The notes: a model not told the origin generated them from the letters alone. Shown: positions 11,269 through 23,633, counted from the first letter of the stretch. The stretch: 64,000 nucleotides of DNA from Micractinium sp. NFX-FRZ (GCA_029339195.1 JAPTJF010000157.1:60033-124032), one strand, 5' to 3'. A program made the numbers and translations.

Positions 11269-14200
11269 ATGAATGGGATTCAGAAGCAGCCGGAGATTTC
11301 ACAGCAGCAGAATGGGGCGCAGGGCAGCGCCGGCGGTGACGGTGATGGCGGCGGCGGCGGCGGAACTGGCAGCGACCACGGCAACCCCGGCCTGCCGTGG
11401 TCCCCTGCTGCAATCGGCAGCGCATTCTGGAACAATGGGGTGGCAGTCGCCATCGGTTCTTGTTTCTTCTTCGCCTTGGCGGCAGCCCTGGTGAAGACGC
11501 CGCTCATCCAGGTGAGGGCAGGGTGGGCGGGGCTGGGCAGGGTGGGCCAGGCGGGGGCGCTCTGCAGCTCCTTCGGCATGCTGCCGACTCTGCCCTGCAG
11601 GCCGCAGCCATTTGAGTTCCCTGCAAACCGACAGTCCTTGCTTACCCACACCGTGTCTTTTGCTGGCGGGTTGCAACCCCCTTTCCCCTGCAGGGCCGCA
11701 TACCAGTGTTTGAGATCGTGGTGGTGCGTGCAATCGTGAGCGGGCTGGTGACGGCCGTCAGCTGCCGTGCCAACGGGCTGCCCATGCTGGGGCGGACAGC
11801 CCCGCAGGCGATCCTTATTGCTCGAGGGGTGATTGGGGCCTCAGGTGCGGGGGAGATGCATGTGTTATAGGGGAGGGGAGGGTGCGCTCCTGGGGTGTAT
11901 GAGCAGGCCCGCTAGGTGGGGTGTTGATGAAGTGGGGGAGGCGAGGCACGCAACTCAACCGACTTGGAAGCACCTTGGGTGGGCACTCGCCTGCCCGGCA
12001 TGCACCTGTCCCTCCCGCCTGCTCTGCCTCCCTGGCCTGCTTGCCTGCCTCCCTCCCACCTGCCCTGCCTGGGTCCCCCCCAGCCGCTCGACTCCCCCCG
12101 CCTCAACCTCCTATCCCAACCCACCCGCCGCCCTCTGACCCTTCTGCCCTGCTCCCCTGCCCGCCCTGCCTGGGTGCCCGCCCCCGCCGCTCCACTCTCG
12201 CTGCCCCACCGCCTCTCCCCACACCCCCAACCGCCCTCCCACCCCCCTGGCCCGTCCCCCAGTGCAGCCATGACCGCGAGCTACGAGGCGCTCGTGCGGC
12301 TGCCCATTGCCGACTCAACCACCATCTTCTACATCTCCCCCGCCCTCACCGGCCTCCTGGCCTGGCTAATACTTGGCGAACCGTTTAGTGCGCTGATGGC
12401 GGGCGGCTGTGCAGCCAGCTTGCTGGGGGTGGTGCTCGTGTCGCAGCCGCCCTGGCTGCTGGGCGGCACGGCGGTGGAGTGGAGCCGGCAGCGGCTGCTG
12501 GGCACGCTGTTTGGGCTGCTGGGGGCCAGCCTGGCGGCTGCGGCCTACATTTGCATCCGAGTGATTGGGAGGTGAGCGACGGGTGGGGGCGGGCACCGTG
12601 GCAGAAACCGAAACAACACAGCTGCCTGCCGGCTAGCCTGTCCAAGCATTGCAAGGCCCCTGCCACTGGCCCACCGCACCTTGCACCGCTGCGCATCGCC
12701 CCTTCGCACCGCCGCCCGCGCTCCCCCCGCCCTTACTCACCCCACACTCTGCCCTGCTGCCCCTCCCCTTCCCTCCTCTCCCATCTCCCCCCCAATGCCA
12801 GGCGTGAGCACCCCCTCACTGCCGCCCCTGTACTCCCTTAACCTGGCCGCCCACCTCGCCCCCGCCAAATTTCCCCCTCACACTCTGCCCTCCTTCCCCC
12901 CTCCCCTTCCCTCCCCTCCCACCGCCCCCCCATGCCAGGCGTGAGCACCCCCTCACCGTGGCAATGTACTTCCACCTGGCAGCCCTCCTCACATGCATCG
13001 TCCCTCTGTCCATCGGCTACCCCGAGCCTGCCGTGCTGCCCACCCCCGCCCAGGCCGCCCTGCTTCTGGGCATTGCCTGCGGAAGCTTCGGGGGCAACCT
13101 GCTGGTCAACCGAGCCTTCCAGCTGGAGCCGGCGGCCAAGGCCAGCGCCATAAACTTCACGCAGGTGGGGCGGGGGGGCGGCTGTGTGGCCGGGCTGCTG
13201 GGAAGCTGCTGGGAAGCTGCCGGGGAGGCTGAGCTGGGAGCCAAGTAGCCCGTGCCATAAACTTCACGCAGGTGGGGTGGAGTAGGGTGGGGGCTGTGGG
13301 GCCGGGCTGCTGGTGAGCTGCTGCTGGTGAGGTGGAGCCGGGGGCCAAGTAGCCTGCGCCATAAACTTCACGCAGGTGTGGGGGCAGGGGGCAGTGTGGG
13401 TGGGCCGCTGGTGAGCCTGCTGGGAAGCTGCTGGGGAGGCTGAAATGGGAGCCAAGTAGCCCGTGCCATAAATTCACGCAGGTGGGAGCGGGGGAGGCTG
13501 AGTGGCCGGGCTGCTGGGAAGCTGCTGGGAAGCTGCTGGGGAGGCTGAGTGGCCGGGCTGCCGGTGTGCTCTGCTGCTGGTGTTACCTGCTGGGGTCGTG
13601 CCAAGGGGGTAGTGTGGGGGGGGGGGGGGTAAAGTTGCCAGTGCCATGAACGTTACACAAGGGTCAGGGTTCAGTCAGCTGCGCCAGGGTGGGGCTGTGT
13701 GGCGGGCTGCTGGTGAGCCTGGCGGTGAGGTGGATCTGGGGCCCAAGCTGCCAGCGCCAGGAAGTGTAGACCTCTACAGAGGTGGGCGGGTGCCTCTTGT
13801 TGGGCTAGGGTTCAGGCTGAGCGTGCCGTGCTGTGGGCTGTGCTGTGCGGTTGCATGGGCAAGTGCCGGCTGTCAGTCACGTCCTGGTGGGTGGGCGCGT
13901 GCAGCTGTCCCAGGGTGCCGGAGTGTTGTGTGGGAGGGCCGCTGGTGGGCTGTGCTTCCAGGTGGGTCGCTGCTGGTGAGCCGTGCTTTCCAGCTGGGTC
14001 CGGCGAGCCAAGCCGGCCCTTGCGCGCTCCACCCCCCCAAGCGTCACCCCAATTGACTGGACCTTTGCTCGACTCGGCTTGGAACTCTTTCCAGCAACTG
14101 ACTTGGTTTTGCTCGACTTTGCTTGGAAATCTTCCAGCAACTGACTCTACTTTGCATGACCTTTGCTTGGGAATCTTCCCCATGTGCAGGTCATCTTTGC

Positions 14201-14624
14201 CTACTCTCTGGGCATCATATTTTTCCGGGACCCCGTGACCTGGGCAGGCCTGGCCGGCACTGCCCTCATCGCCAGCGGCGTCATTGTGGTGAATGTACAC
14301 AAGATGATGGCCTCAAGTTCCGAAGGGAAGAGTGGCGCTGGAAGCGCCGGGCAGTCAGCACCAGCAGCAGCAGCAGCAGCGGCGGCAGCGGCAGAGGATG
14401 GCGGTGCGGAGCAGCTGGTTGGGCCAGAGGGCGGCGGCGGGGCGTGGTGGTGGCAGCGCGCGTGGCGGCGGTGGCGGGCGGGAGGCGAGCAGGCACCGGC
14501 CCTCAAGGCAAAGGGCAGCGACCTGGAAGCTGAGATGGGCCACCTGCCTGGCTTCCGCTACCAGCCCCTGGGACCCTCTGCCCGCGCAAACGGCAGCAGC
14601 AGCGGCGGCGGCCCGCAGGGCTAG
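11269..14624 (+). CDS. EamA/DMT superfamily membrane transporter (SLC35G-like)
   Basis: A protein of 452 residues in five exons: 11269-11511, 11694-11844, 12268-12571, 12939-13164, 14190-14624. After a Gln/Gly-rich cytosolic head the chain is mostly hydrophobic and contains two EamA repeats. The first runs from WNNGVAVAIGSCFFFALAAAL through GVIGASAMTASYEALVRLPIADSTTIFYISP, the typical drug/metabolite transporter core, to GLLAWLILGEPF. The second contains GNLLVNRAFQLEPAAKASAINFTQVIFAYSLGIIFF and TWAGLAGTALIASGVIVVNV, about ten membrane helices in all. The C-terminal tail (about 110 residues) is Ala-, Gly- and Trp/Arg-rich and poorly conserved. Substrate cannot be predicted: relatives move nucleotide sugars, amino acids or organic ions. 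The intron between exons 4 and 5 is filled with decayed copies of the end of exon 4. Confidence 0.85.
12797..12860 (+). repeat. Decayed copy of the start of EamA exon 4
   Basis: ATGCCAGGCGTGAGCACCCC occurs here with its acceptor and again at the true exon start (12932 onward). Downstream similarity fades after about 60 bp. Confidence 0.75.
13241..13660 (+). repeat. Three to four decayed copies of the end of EamA exon 4
   Basis: The exon end and donor (CATAAACTTCACGCAGGTGG, with the true exon ending at 13164) recurs at about 13241-13278, 13341-13380 and 13446-13490, each preceded by CCAAGTAGCC. A degenerate trace is at 13630-13660. The copies carry an in-frame TAG, so they could not serve as exons in this frame. 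Confidence 0.9.
14061..14182 (+). repeat. Three about 40-bp tandem repeats before an acceptor
   Basis: Units of the form CTTTGCTCGACTNNGCTTGGAANTCTTCCAGCAACTGA repeat three times, the last one decaying into the acceptor of the final EamA exon. Each copy carries a CCAGCAACTGA stretch that could act as a branch site or decoy acceptor. Confidence 0.8.
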
Positions 14625-14731
14625 CCGCTGCCGGCAAGGCGGCCCGGCGCGCTGCGCAACAGCGGCGCCTGACCTGCGGGCGTCACCCACACATTTGCCC
14701 CGCCTGTTCACTGCTATGGCTCGCTCCAACT

Positions 14732-14736
14732 TGTAA
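14732..14736 (+). promoter_or_regulatory. TGTAA polyadenylation signal of the EamA gene
   Basis: Plus-strand TGTAA 108 nt after the TAG stop of the transporter gene, a typical distance for green algae. Confidence 0.6.
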
Positions 14737-14739
14737 GGC

Positions 14740-15367
14740 AGCAGGACTGCTGAACGCTGCGACGCCAAACGACCAGGCAGCCTTGCAGGCACTGCAATAC
14801 CTTGGGTAGGCCTCAATTGCCTCGAGAGCAGCGCAGCTGAGTGGTGCTGTCCATCACTAGCGGTCCGGAGGGATCCCTCCAGCCCATCCACATTGATGCC
14901 ATTGTAGCACCTGCCAGTGCCCGTGCCCGGCATGCAACCATCTCGCTTTGCAGGCTTCGTGGATGCCCCCTTGCTCAGCACAACGGCTCAAGCCCTCTGG
15001 CACACAGTGGGCAGGGTGCGTGCGCAGCACGCAGCGCCTGCTGCACGCCTACAGAGCGAGCAGCTGCTACTGCTGTCATTTGACATAGAAGGCACTCTGC
15101 CAGCTCTTTGTGGTTCTCAGACCTCTGCGTGTAACTTTCAGAATGCTTGGATGCTTCAACCTTGGTTGCACATGTGTAGGCAGCTGAAAGTTGCTGGATA
15201 CCTGCTCAGCTTCCAACAAGCTTCCATTACCCCTCTTGAAGGGTTCGCCATGTCACCTGGCCATGTGACTCGGTATCAAGATCCTGCCTTGCTCGTGCTG
15301 TGGCGTTTACCTGCGACTTCTTCCGCGTGGCTTCACTCGCACTTGTGAGCCAGGCGGACCAATCGCG
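14740..15367. other. Intergenic region
   Basis: About 630 bp between two plus-strand genes, presumably the promoter and 5' UTR of the Cys-rich secreted protein gene. Short open frames exist but none splices into a recognisable protein. Confidence 0.5.
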
Positions 15368-18300
15368 ATGGTGGCCGGCCTTGCGAAGCAGGGCCTGCTG
15401 CTGGTCATGTTGGCGTCAGCTGCGTTTCTGGTGGCAGGTAGGTCTCAGAGATCATGCCGCCGGCGCCCGCACTGCCACCATTCCTGCCGACCGTCCCACA
15501 ACGTTCGACTCTTTTGCCTGTATCCTCGCCTCTTTCCCGCAGGTGCTACCGATTGGTGAGTGAGCATGCTATACGATCGCGACGGCACCGCGAGCCGCCG
15601 CCGCTCCCCGCCGCTGCTCGCCGTCGCTGCTCGCCGCCGCCGGTCCCGCCCGCCACCCCGCTCGCCCGCAGAGCAGCACTGACAAGCGCTCCCCGAAATA
15701 TTGTGTGTTTGTGGTTGGAATGCCGGTTCGTGGCTGCCTCGTCCTCAACTTCGACCACTTGCTGTATGGCTGTGGCCCAGCCCGGGGCACGGCCCGCCAG
15801 CCTTTTCAGGATCCCTGGACGGTGGGCAGTCCCGCCCATTCGGCAGCCCCGCCCCGTTTCATATCTATGTCCGTCTCTATCACCCTCCACCTCTGAATGC
15901 AGCTCTGGGGAAGTCCAGAACCTCAACCCTGACTTCGAGGGGCACTGCGTCGCCTGCGGGCAAGACGGCAGGCGAGCCAGGGGGGTGGGTGTTGCAACCA
16001 ATTGGTGGGTGGGGAGGAGGGGCAGTCGGGTGGGTGCGGACCGACACAACTGCTCTATGCAGCATGACACACGCACAGCACCCAATGCTTGGTTTTGTTG
16101 CATGCACGTGTACCTATTTCAGGTGTACCCTGTGCAACACGGGTGCCGGGTGGGAGCTGGATCCTGTCACCCTCAAGTGCCTGTACAATGGTGAGGCTGG
16201 GCAGCGATGCGACGGGCTGCAGAAATGGTGTGTGCTGTGTATGCTGTGCATGCCGTGCATGTGGTGACTGCGCCTGTCAGCTGCACACAAGTGCGCGCAC
16301 CGTAGTGCGGGGCAAAGAGGCGGGTCCTGTTCCCAGGAGTGCCAGCCGCTCATATGCACCTGCAGGGGCATCTGCAAACAGAGAACGCCGCCGCCTAGCA
16401 GCAATCTCCACCCTCCTTCCCGCAGCCTTCCACAACGGACCGCGCGAGGGGCCTGCTTGCTGGGTGACGGAAACGCTGTGCTTGCTGTGACTGCAGGCTG
16501 CTCCGACCCGCGCTGCAACACCTGCGACCCGGCCACCCGCACATGCAACAGCTGCAAGGCAGAGTACAGTTCTGCCTTTGGCGGCATCGTGGACAAGACG
16601 CTGTACTATCGAGACCCTGAAGGCCGATGCACCACGTGAGGCTCTGCCCCGCTTTGCTTCTCCCTACTCCATGGCTGCACATGCAGCTCTGCTCTACAGT
16701 GCGCTGGTTGCCAATCTGGGTGCCTTTACGTTTTTATTAGAGTCAGGTCAGCTCCCCTGTGGTTTCCTTTTCGTTCTGGTGGAGAATTAGATTGAGACGG
16801 ACTGGCTGCCTCAACCCGCACTTGCTGCCGCAGGTGCAAGCAGAACAGCCACCCAACGGGGTGCGACGCGTGCGACAGCCGCGGGCGCTGCGTCAAATGG
16901 TGCGCCTGCCTGCGCCCCGTGCCCTCTGCTTTATCACATTGGAACGTACTTGGCGGCCAGCCGGCAAAGCGTGTTGGTTGGTGGAGTTGGTTAGTATAGA
17001 CTGGCAGCGGCTGTGGTGTTGCCTGCGGCAAACAGCATGCACTGTAGGCACCAAGGGAAGCCTGGCGGGCGCCCTGAGAAGCCTGTGCCACCTGCCTCTC
17101 CTGCCTGGGCCCCATGCCTTCCTCCTGCCCCTTCCTGCCTGTGCAGCCACAACCTGAATGGGGGCACAACCTTGGACAGTGCGCAGGGGCGCTGCCTCCC
17201 GTGCGCCGACAGAAACTGTGCGCCCCCCCTGTTGTGCACATTGCCGCGCATGCACGCGTGTCTGCCATCGCCGTCTGTGCCGCTGCTGCTGCTGCCACTG
17301 CTGCTGTCACTGCTGCAGGGCTGCTTCGGCAGAGGTGACACCATTGGTGCTGCTAATGGCCAGGCCGATCCGCTGCTTACCTCAGCCATTCGCCTCTCCT
17401 GACGCCGCCCTCCCCATGCAGGCGCGCGCTGCGACCCCAAGAACCTCTCAAAGTGTTTTGAATGCCAGGCGCAGCCTTACGACAGCCTGGGGGCGGACGA
17501 CTATGGAGTGGGGTACATGAATGCAGAGGGCAAGTGCATGAGCTGGTGAGTTGTACAGCTGTACTGCCTATTCTGGAGGGGCGAGCTCACGTGTGTGGGA
17601 GCAGCTGTGACTCGACCTGGTTGCCTCGGCCGTCCCATTCACGCCCTGCCTGCCAGCGTGCACAACGCGCAATTGACTGCGTGCCTGCCTTGCCTGCCTT
17701 GCCTGCCGCTCATGAGATGCCTTGCCTGCCTGTGCACACGTGGCCACGTGAGCACAGGCGCGGGGGCCCATTGGGTGCGACAGGTATGTATGTTCTGTTG
17801 TACAAATGTGCCAGGCTGTCACTTGCCAGCAGCACCGACTGTGTCATGCCCATCCCGCCCTCCCGCCCCCTGCTGCAGCGAGCACTCAAGATGGGAGAAC
17901 GGATGTCTCGAGTGCTCCCGCACCGGCGCCTGCACCAAGTGCGACTGGGGGGGCACAGTGAGAGATGGCTTCTGCTACTGGCCCTGCACCGGTGACGATG
18001 GCACGCCGGTGGCGACCCAGCCCAACTGCATGTGGTGTACTTCCGGCGGGGGATCATGCCTCGAGTAAGCTCGAGAGGGAGGGAGGGAGGGAGGGAGGGA
18101 GGGAGGGAGGCAGTGGTTGGTGCGCGCAAACAGCAATGGGGCAGCACTGTCTGACCGAGCAATCTGCTGCCGCTGCCCCGGTGGGGGGGGCCCCATGCGG
18201 GCATTCCGGCTGTCACCGACCGTGGCGGCGGCCGTGGCGCCTCCGCTCTCTGCACTGCTTCCAGCTCCTGTGGCCCCCTAGGGTCTGTCTGCTCTGCAGC

Positions 18301-19123
18301 ACAGGGCAGGAGGGGGCAGTGCACAGGGCTCTGCCTAAATAAGGACCCCACGCCCCCTTGCCCCACGCCCCGAACGCCCCACGCCCCCCACCCGTCGTGA
18401 CCAGTGGTGTGCACTGCTGCTGCCTTTTGCTGCCTCCTCCCCTTCCCGCCTCCATTTCCCTGCAGGTGTGCGCCAGGCTATGAGAGGCGCTTTGACTCGC
18501 TGACCTACACCTCGAAGTGTGTTGCAACGGCTCCGGCCGGGCCGTCTGCTTGCCGAAAGGACCGGTGCACAAAGTGCAGCGCTGCAGGCTCCTGCGAGCG
18601 CTGCAAGCCCGCGTTTTTCCTCCACAAGAAGACAGCGACGGGCCCGGTGGTGTGCAAGAGGGTGAGCTTCCCAGTGGGCACACTATGTATGTACGCGCTT
18701 GTTGCGCAAAGCGTGGTACGCGCTACAGAGGATGAGCGCAGCACAGCCAAACACAGTGTGTAGCTCAGCTGCAGCACAGCATAGCACAGCTTGCCGGGGG
18801 CACCTCCCTGCAGTGCAGCACAGCCAGCACAGCACAGCACGCCTTCCCCATGCAACGGAACCCCGGGCTGTGCGCCGCAGTTGCAGCGTCACCACGGTGG
18901 TGCAACAGGCCTTGGGACAGGGAAGACAGGGGCAGCTGCGGCATTCCAGCCCACCAAAACGAATGTGCTGCTATGATGACACGCTACCCGCTGCCTCCCA
19001 CCCCTCCCCCTGCGCCTGCAGTGCGCTGCGGGGTGCAGGCGGTGCAACTCCTCTGGCTGCCATTTGTGCAAGAAAGGCTACAGGCGGATCGGGAAGAGGT
19101 GCACGCGCCGGCGGCCCAGCTGA
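15368..19123 (+). CDS. Secreted furin-like cysteine-rich repeat protein
   Basis: A protein of about 367 residues in eleven exons: 15368-15437, 15543-15555, 15903-15971, 16123-16190, 16497-16635, 16834-16899, 17147-17217, 17422-17545, 17879-18064, 18466-18661, 19022-19123. All phases agree. It opens with a signal peptide (LAKQGLLLVMLASAAFLVAG). The rest is built from CxxC-type units such as CVACGQDGRCTLCNTGAGW, CNTCDPATRTCNSCKAEY and CRRCNSSGCHLCKKGY, with nearly 50 cysteines. This pattern matches furin-like/growth-factor-receptor cysteine-rich folds, held by disulfides. No membrane segment follows and the end is basic (RRRPS), so it is probably secreted into the wall or medium. Green algae and protists have many such proteins of unknown role. 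Exon 2 is only 13 nt, and the intron after 15971 needs a GC donor. Confidence 0.8.
18077..18110 (+). repeat. (GGGA)8 run just after a splice donor
   Basis: Eight GGGA units start 12 nt after the donor at 18065 in the Cys-rich protein gene. Four or more GGG runs on the transcribed RNA could fold into a G-quadruplex near the 5' splice site. Confidence 0.85.
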
Positions 19124-20133
19124 CCACGTCTCCTCCAATGGCAGGCATGCCGCAGTGGACGGCTACAGCCGACAGCTGCCGCAACCCTGCAGGGCCGGCC
19201 GGCCCGCCCCTCGGCTCGCGCATGAAGCCTGGCACTCAGGCCAACACACTCAGGCACTGTGAAGGGAAAGCACACGCGTAGTCAATGCACAGGTGGTTGC
19301 GCACAGAGGTGCGGGCCATTGGCGGCCGCCCCCCACCTCACCCATCCTTGCGGCTCCAAGCATCCTTGCCCCCTTCCGCATGCCAGCTCCACCCACACCT
19401 TCCACGCACCTTCCATGCACCTTCCACGCACCTTCCACGCACCTTCCGTAACATGTGCAGCAGCCACTCTTACAAGGCCCCAGTGTTGCAGCCTCGTCCT
19501 CCCTGCCTGCACTCAACACCAATCACACCGTCACCACTGTCCACCCTCACAGATGCAACCCCACACCACTGCTATCTTTCTCACCTTCACAGCGCAGCCT
19601 TCAGGCTTACGTACAAGCCACCCAGGAACCAGTCCCGCACATGCAGTTCGGCCACACCCCACGCCACCCCTCTGATTTGCACATTCATGTTTACATTTGC
19701 ACATATTCATGCGCCATTTAGCATCACGTCATTGTGTGTGAATGCCATTCGTCAGAGGCATGTGAGCACCAGTCAGCCGACCCACTGCCCCGCTTTGAAT
19801 GCATCATGAAAGCCCGGGGGCGGGTCGCATGCAAATGGCGGTGGTGTGCTTACCTGGTGTCCTGTGGCTGAAACTTAGTGTGCATAGAAGCAGACATCTG
19901 GGAAGTAAGCAAATCAGGAGCCTGCTGGTGTGCTGGGCCACGCCGTTTCACCCCGCCAAGCAGTTGCCGCCGCTCCCGCCCACGCTGTGGAGCTCAGCAC
20001 ATGGCCGAGGCGGGCCTGAGCCGGCTGAGGCGGCCCTATTTGCGGCCTTCATCAGCTCGCGCGTTCACGCTTCGACACTTTGTGTGATAGCCCTGCGGCC
20101 CAGCAACCCCGGAAACAGCAGCGCACCCACGCC
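19124..20133. other. Intergenic region with a 12-bp minisatellite
   Basis: About 1 kb between two plus-strand genes. No gene can be supported. It contains a minisatellite with CACGCACCTTCC-type units (19391-19449) and presumably the promoter of CNX1E. Confidence 0.5.
19391..19449 (+). repeat. 12-bp minisatellite, about five units
   Basis: Units of CACGCACCTTCC/CATGCACCTTCC repeat head to tail about five times in the intergenic region upstream of CNX1E. Confidence 0.85.
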
Positions 20134-23100
20134 ATGGCTGCCGGTGCCCCCGCCACCCCCTCGGCGTTTTACAAAATGCTGGCGGTGCCGGACGCCGTGG
20201 AGCTGATCTTGCGCGAGACGGAGACGCTGCCGGCGCAGGAGGTGCCCTTCCAGGCCGCCTTCCAGCACACACTGGCGGCCGACGTGCGGGCGGCGGAGCC
20301 GGTGCCTGGCTTCCGAGCCTCAATCAAGGTGGCTGCTTTATTGGGCGCTGTGCTTGTGGGTGCTGCGCGTGCGTGGATACGTGCTGGGGAGAGGGTTGGA
20401 AGCGCGGTTGGCAGAGAAGGCAAGCACAATCCGCTGCCAGGCGTGCGTCAGGCGGCCACTGCCAGCGGCAGTTTGCCTGCCCCGGCCCGCTGCCCCGTTT
20501 GTTGCATGGTGAAGCACCCGCCTTGCCTTGCCGCCTTGCCATGCAGGACGGCTATGCCGTGGTGTCGTCCGACGGGCCTGGCGAGTATGAGGTGGCATTC
20601 GAGGCATTTGCAGGAGTGGCGCCCCGCACCCTGCAGCCGGGCAGCGTGGCGTACATCGGCACGGGCGGACCCCTTCCAGAGGGAGCGGACGCAGGTGTGT
20701 GTGTGTGCGCACGATGTGTGTGGGATGCGCCTGCAACCCCGTTTATATGGCTTGTGGTTCCAGCGGCAGCGGCCGGCGTGGCCGACGCAGGTGTGTGTGT
20801 GTGCGCACGATGTGTGCCTGCAACCCCTTTCACCTGGCTTGTGCTTCCAGCGGCAGCTGTCGAGAAGGTGCCAAATGCATGTGTGCTGCGAGCTGTATGC
20901 AGCAGCACAGCGAGGACAACGGGTGTGCTGCGTGAGTGCCCTGAGGGGGTGCAACGTGAACTCATTCATCGGCACACGCTGGCCATTGCACACCCAGTGC
21001 CTGCCTGGGTGCGGGACCCCCTTCCAGCCTCTCATCTCCACTGCCCTTGCTTCCCCCCTGGTGCTGCAGTCGTGCAGATAGAGGACACCGAGTTCCTGGG
21101 TGCGGGCCCCAGCGGCGCCAAGCGTGTGCGCATCAACAAGCAAGTGCCCGCGGGGTGCGACGTGCGGCAGGTGAGGCGGTGCTGGGGCAAGCATGCACAT
21201 GGTTCGCTCGCAAGGTGAGGCGGCGCTGGGCCATGGCTGCGCCTGCGGTACCCCTAGTTTAAAAAAAGTAGCAGCCATGGTTTGTTCCCCAGGTGCGGCA
21301 GAAGTGAGCACACGTCTTCCCAGCCACCACCGCCTCACCACCCAGCCACCACCCTCTCATCCCTGCCCATGCTTGCAGGTCGGGTCGGACATGGGGGCAG
21401 GGGAGGTGGTGCTGCAGGCGGGGCAGCACATCGGGGCGGCAGAGGTGGGCATCCTGGCAACGGTGGGGGCCACCACAGTGCGGTGAGTGGGTTACTTTGT
21501 AGCACTCGTTCCAAGTGGAACCGCCAGGGTTTGAGGGCTGTGGGCATTCAGGCAACAGTGGGGGCCACCACAGTGCGGTGGGTGCGTGGCTTTGCTCTCA
21601 AGCGGTACCAGTGTTTCAGGTGCTGTATGGGTGGCTGGGTGCCGCCCGTGCAACCGCAGTTGGGGCGACCACCGTTGTGCGGTGAGCGGTTGAGTGTGTG
21701 GTGCTCCTCTCGAACTGGTGCCTGGGTTCAAATGCTGCAAGGCATCTGCCTGCCTGGGCGGGTGCGACAGCACCTGCCTGCTTGCCCAGGTGCAACAGCA
21801 ATTGGGGTCACCACTGTCCAGCTGGGTGCTCTGGAGTGTACCAGCGCCTCTGGGGTGGCCCCGCACTCCGTGGGCCGCCAAGTGCCTATGAAGCAGAGGG
21901 GTGTAGGGTTGGCTAGGGGTAACACCCTTTACAAAAAACGTACTGCATTATTCCTACATTGTTCCGTTGCACCGCCTGCAGGGTTGGGTGAGGGTCAACC
22001 CTGAAACACCCCATTTGAATCACTCTTACCTCATTCCACCGCCTGCAGGGTGCACGGCAAGCCGCACGTGGCCGTGCTGTCCACGGGAGACGAGGTGTGC
22101 GAGCCGGATGCTGCCCAGCTGGCGCCGGGGCAGATCAGGTGGGCTGTGTGGTGTGGGTGTAGGGGCGGTGTGAGTGGGAAGTAGTGGGGCGTGCAATCCT
22201 GGGGATGAGGTGCTTGACCCAAGCGCGCCGTGGCAGGTCCAAGTGGGGGGATGAGGTGGAGGTTTGGAGGTTGTGGGGAAAACGGAGCCGTGCTGGTGTG
22301 AGGTGGGGTGCGGTGGGGCAGGTTGACAGGATGGCTGGGGTCCCGCGGGAGCACAGCTGCTGCCCCACCAACCTCCCACCCACGCCCCTGCCCTCCCAGC
22401 CCGCCCGCCCCACCCGCCCTCCCGCCCTCCCTCCGTTCCCCTCGCCTCCACGCAGGGACGCCAACCGTGCAATGCTGCTGGCGGCCGCAGCAGGCACGGG
22501 CGCTCGGGTGACCGACCTGGGAATTGCTCGGGACACAGCCGCCAACGTGGAGGCGGCGCTAGACAAGGCGATTTCCGAGGGGGCGGATGTGCTGATCACC
22601 ACAGGTGGGCCCTCAGCTGGGGCCAACGCTTGAGGCATTGTTGGCAAGTCTTATGTGTGTTCAGGCACCCGTACGGGCATCGAGCTATGATGCACTTGTG
22701 TACCGTCGTGGGTCCTCCCGCAGGCGGCGTGTCCTTGGGAAACCTCGTTTGTTTCCTGCTTCACCCCACGCCCGTACCACAGCCTTCCTTCTGCCCCACA
22801 TGAGACTTCTGGGCGGCACGGACTTCCGCACATCTCATCACAGGCGACCCCAGCCGCGTGTATCAAGCTCTGCTGACTTGTTGCACCATCGTGTGTCTCC
22901 CCGCAGGCGGGGTGTCCATGGGTGACAAGGACTTTATCAAGCCACTGCTGGAGCGACGGGGCACCGTCTACTTTGGGAAGGTGGGTTTAGTGCATTATTC
23001 CTTCTGTGCTGCATGCTTCGCTGCAACATTGCGTGCCTGAAGTTGGCGGGGCACCGTCTGCTTTGGGAAGGTGGGCTTCACGCGCACATAGGCATTCCTG

Positions 23101-23599
23101 AAGCGGTAGGGAGCAGTGTTGCTGGCTTGCAGTGCAGCTGCGCTGGCAGCCAGCGTGTGTTGGAGGGGTGGTTGTTCAAGGGCAGGTGGATCAGGCGGCA
23201 AAGCTGATTGACATGACAACCGCTTCTATTTTCTCGCTGTTCAGGTCAAGATGAAGCCGGGCAAGCCACTCACATTTGCCAAGGTGCCGGTGCCGGAGCA
23301 GAACAGGTGAGCTGCTGGCACAGGGCGGCGGTTGAACCAGAGGCAGGCCGCCTTGCAGCCTGCTGCAGGCTGGCACTGCCTCTCCTGTGCTTGCCCTGCC
23401 CAAGGCACCGTTCTTGCAGCGGCTTTCTGCTTGCCTGCTACAGGCTGCAGCCAGGGGTGGAGCGCTGCCTCCTCAGCTTCCCTAGCCTCCCTGCCCACTG
23501 GCTGCCCCTTGGCTGCCTTCCTTCCTAGCTATTGCCTGCTCCCCACCCACCATCTTTCCCCACTGCCCCGCCCCTCCAGGAGCCTGCTGGTCTTTGGTC

Positions 23600-23633
<34 letters not shown>

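Noticed and set aside
10331..11425. A 364-codon minus-strand open frame
   Set aside because: It spans the real DUF1995 exon 2 plus intron and promoter. The ATG at 10968 with a spliced exon gives a transit-peptide-like start instead.
13165..14189. Repeats in the EamA intron as a possible transposon or introner element
   Set aside because: No terminal inverted repeats or target-site duplications were seen, and the repeated core is the host exon's own end, not an independent element.
18466..18661. Cys-rich exons as an EGF-receptor-type receptor
   Set aside because: The pattern is furin-like, but no membrane helix or kinase follows before the stop at 19123, so a receptor call is not supported.
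19285..19809. A 174-codon open frame in the spacer before CNX1E
   Set aside because: It includes the 12-bp minisatellite and encodes His/Pro/Thr strings; no splice-consistent gene or family motif was found.
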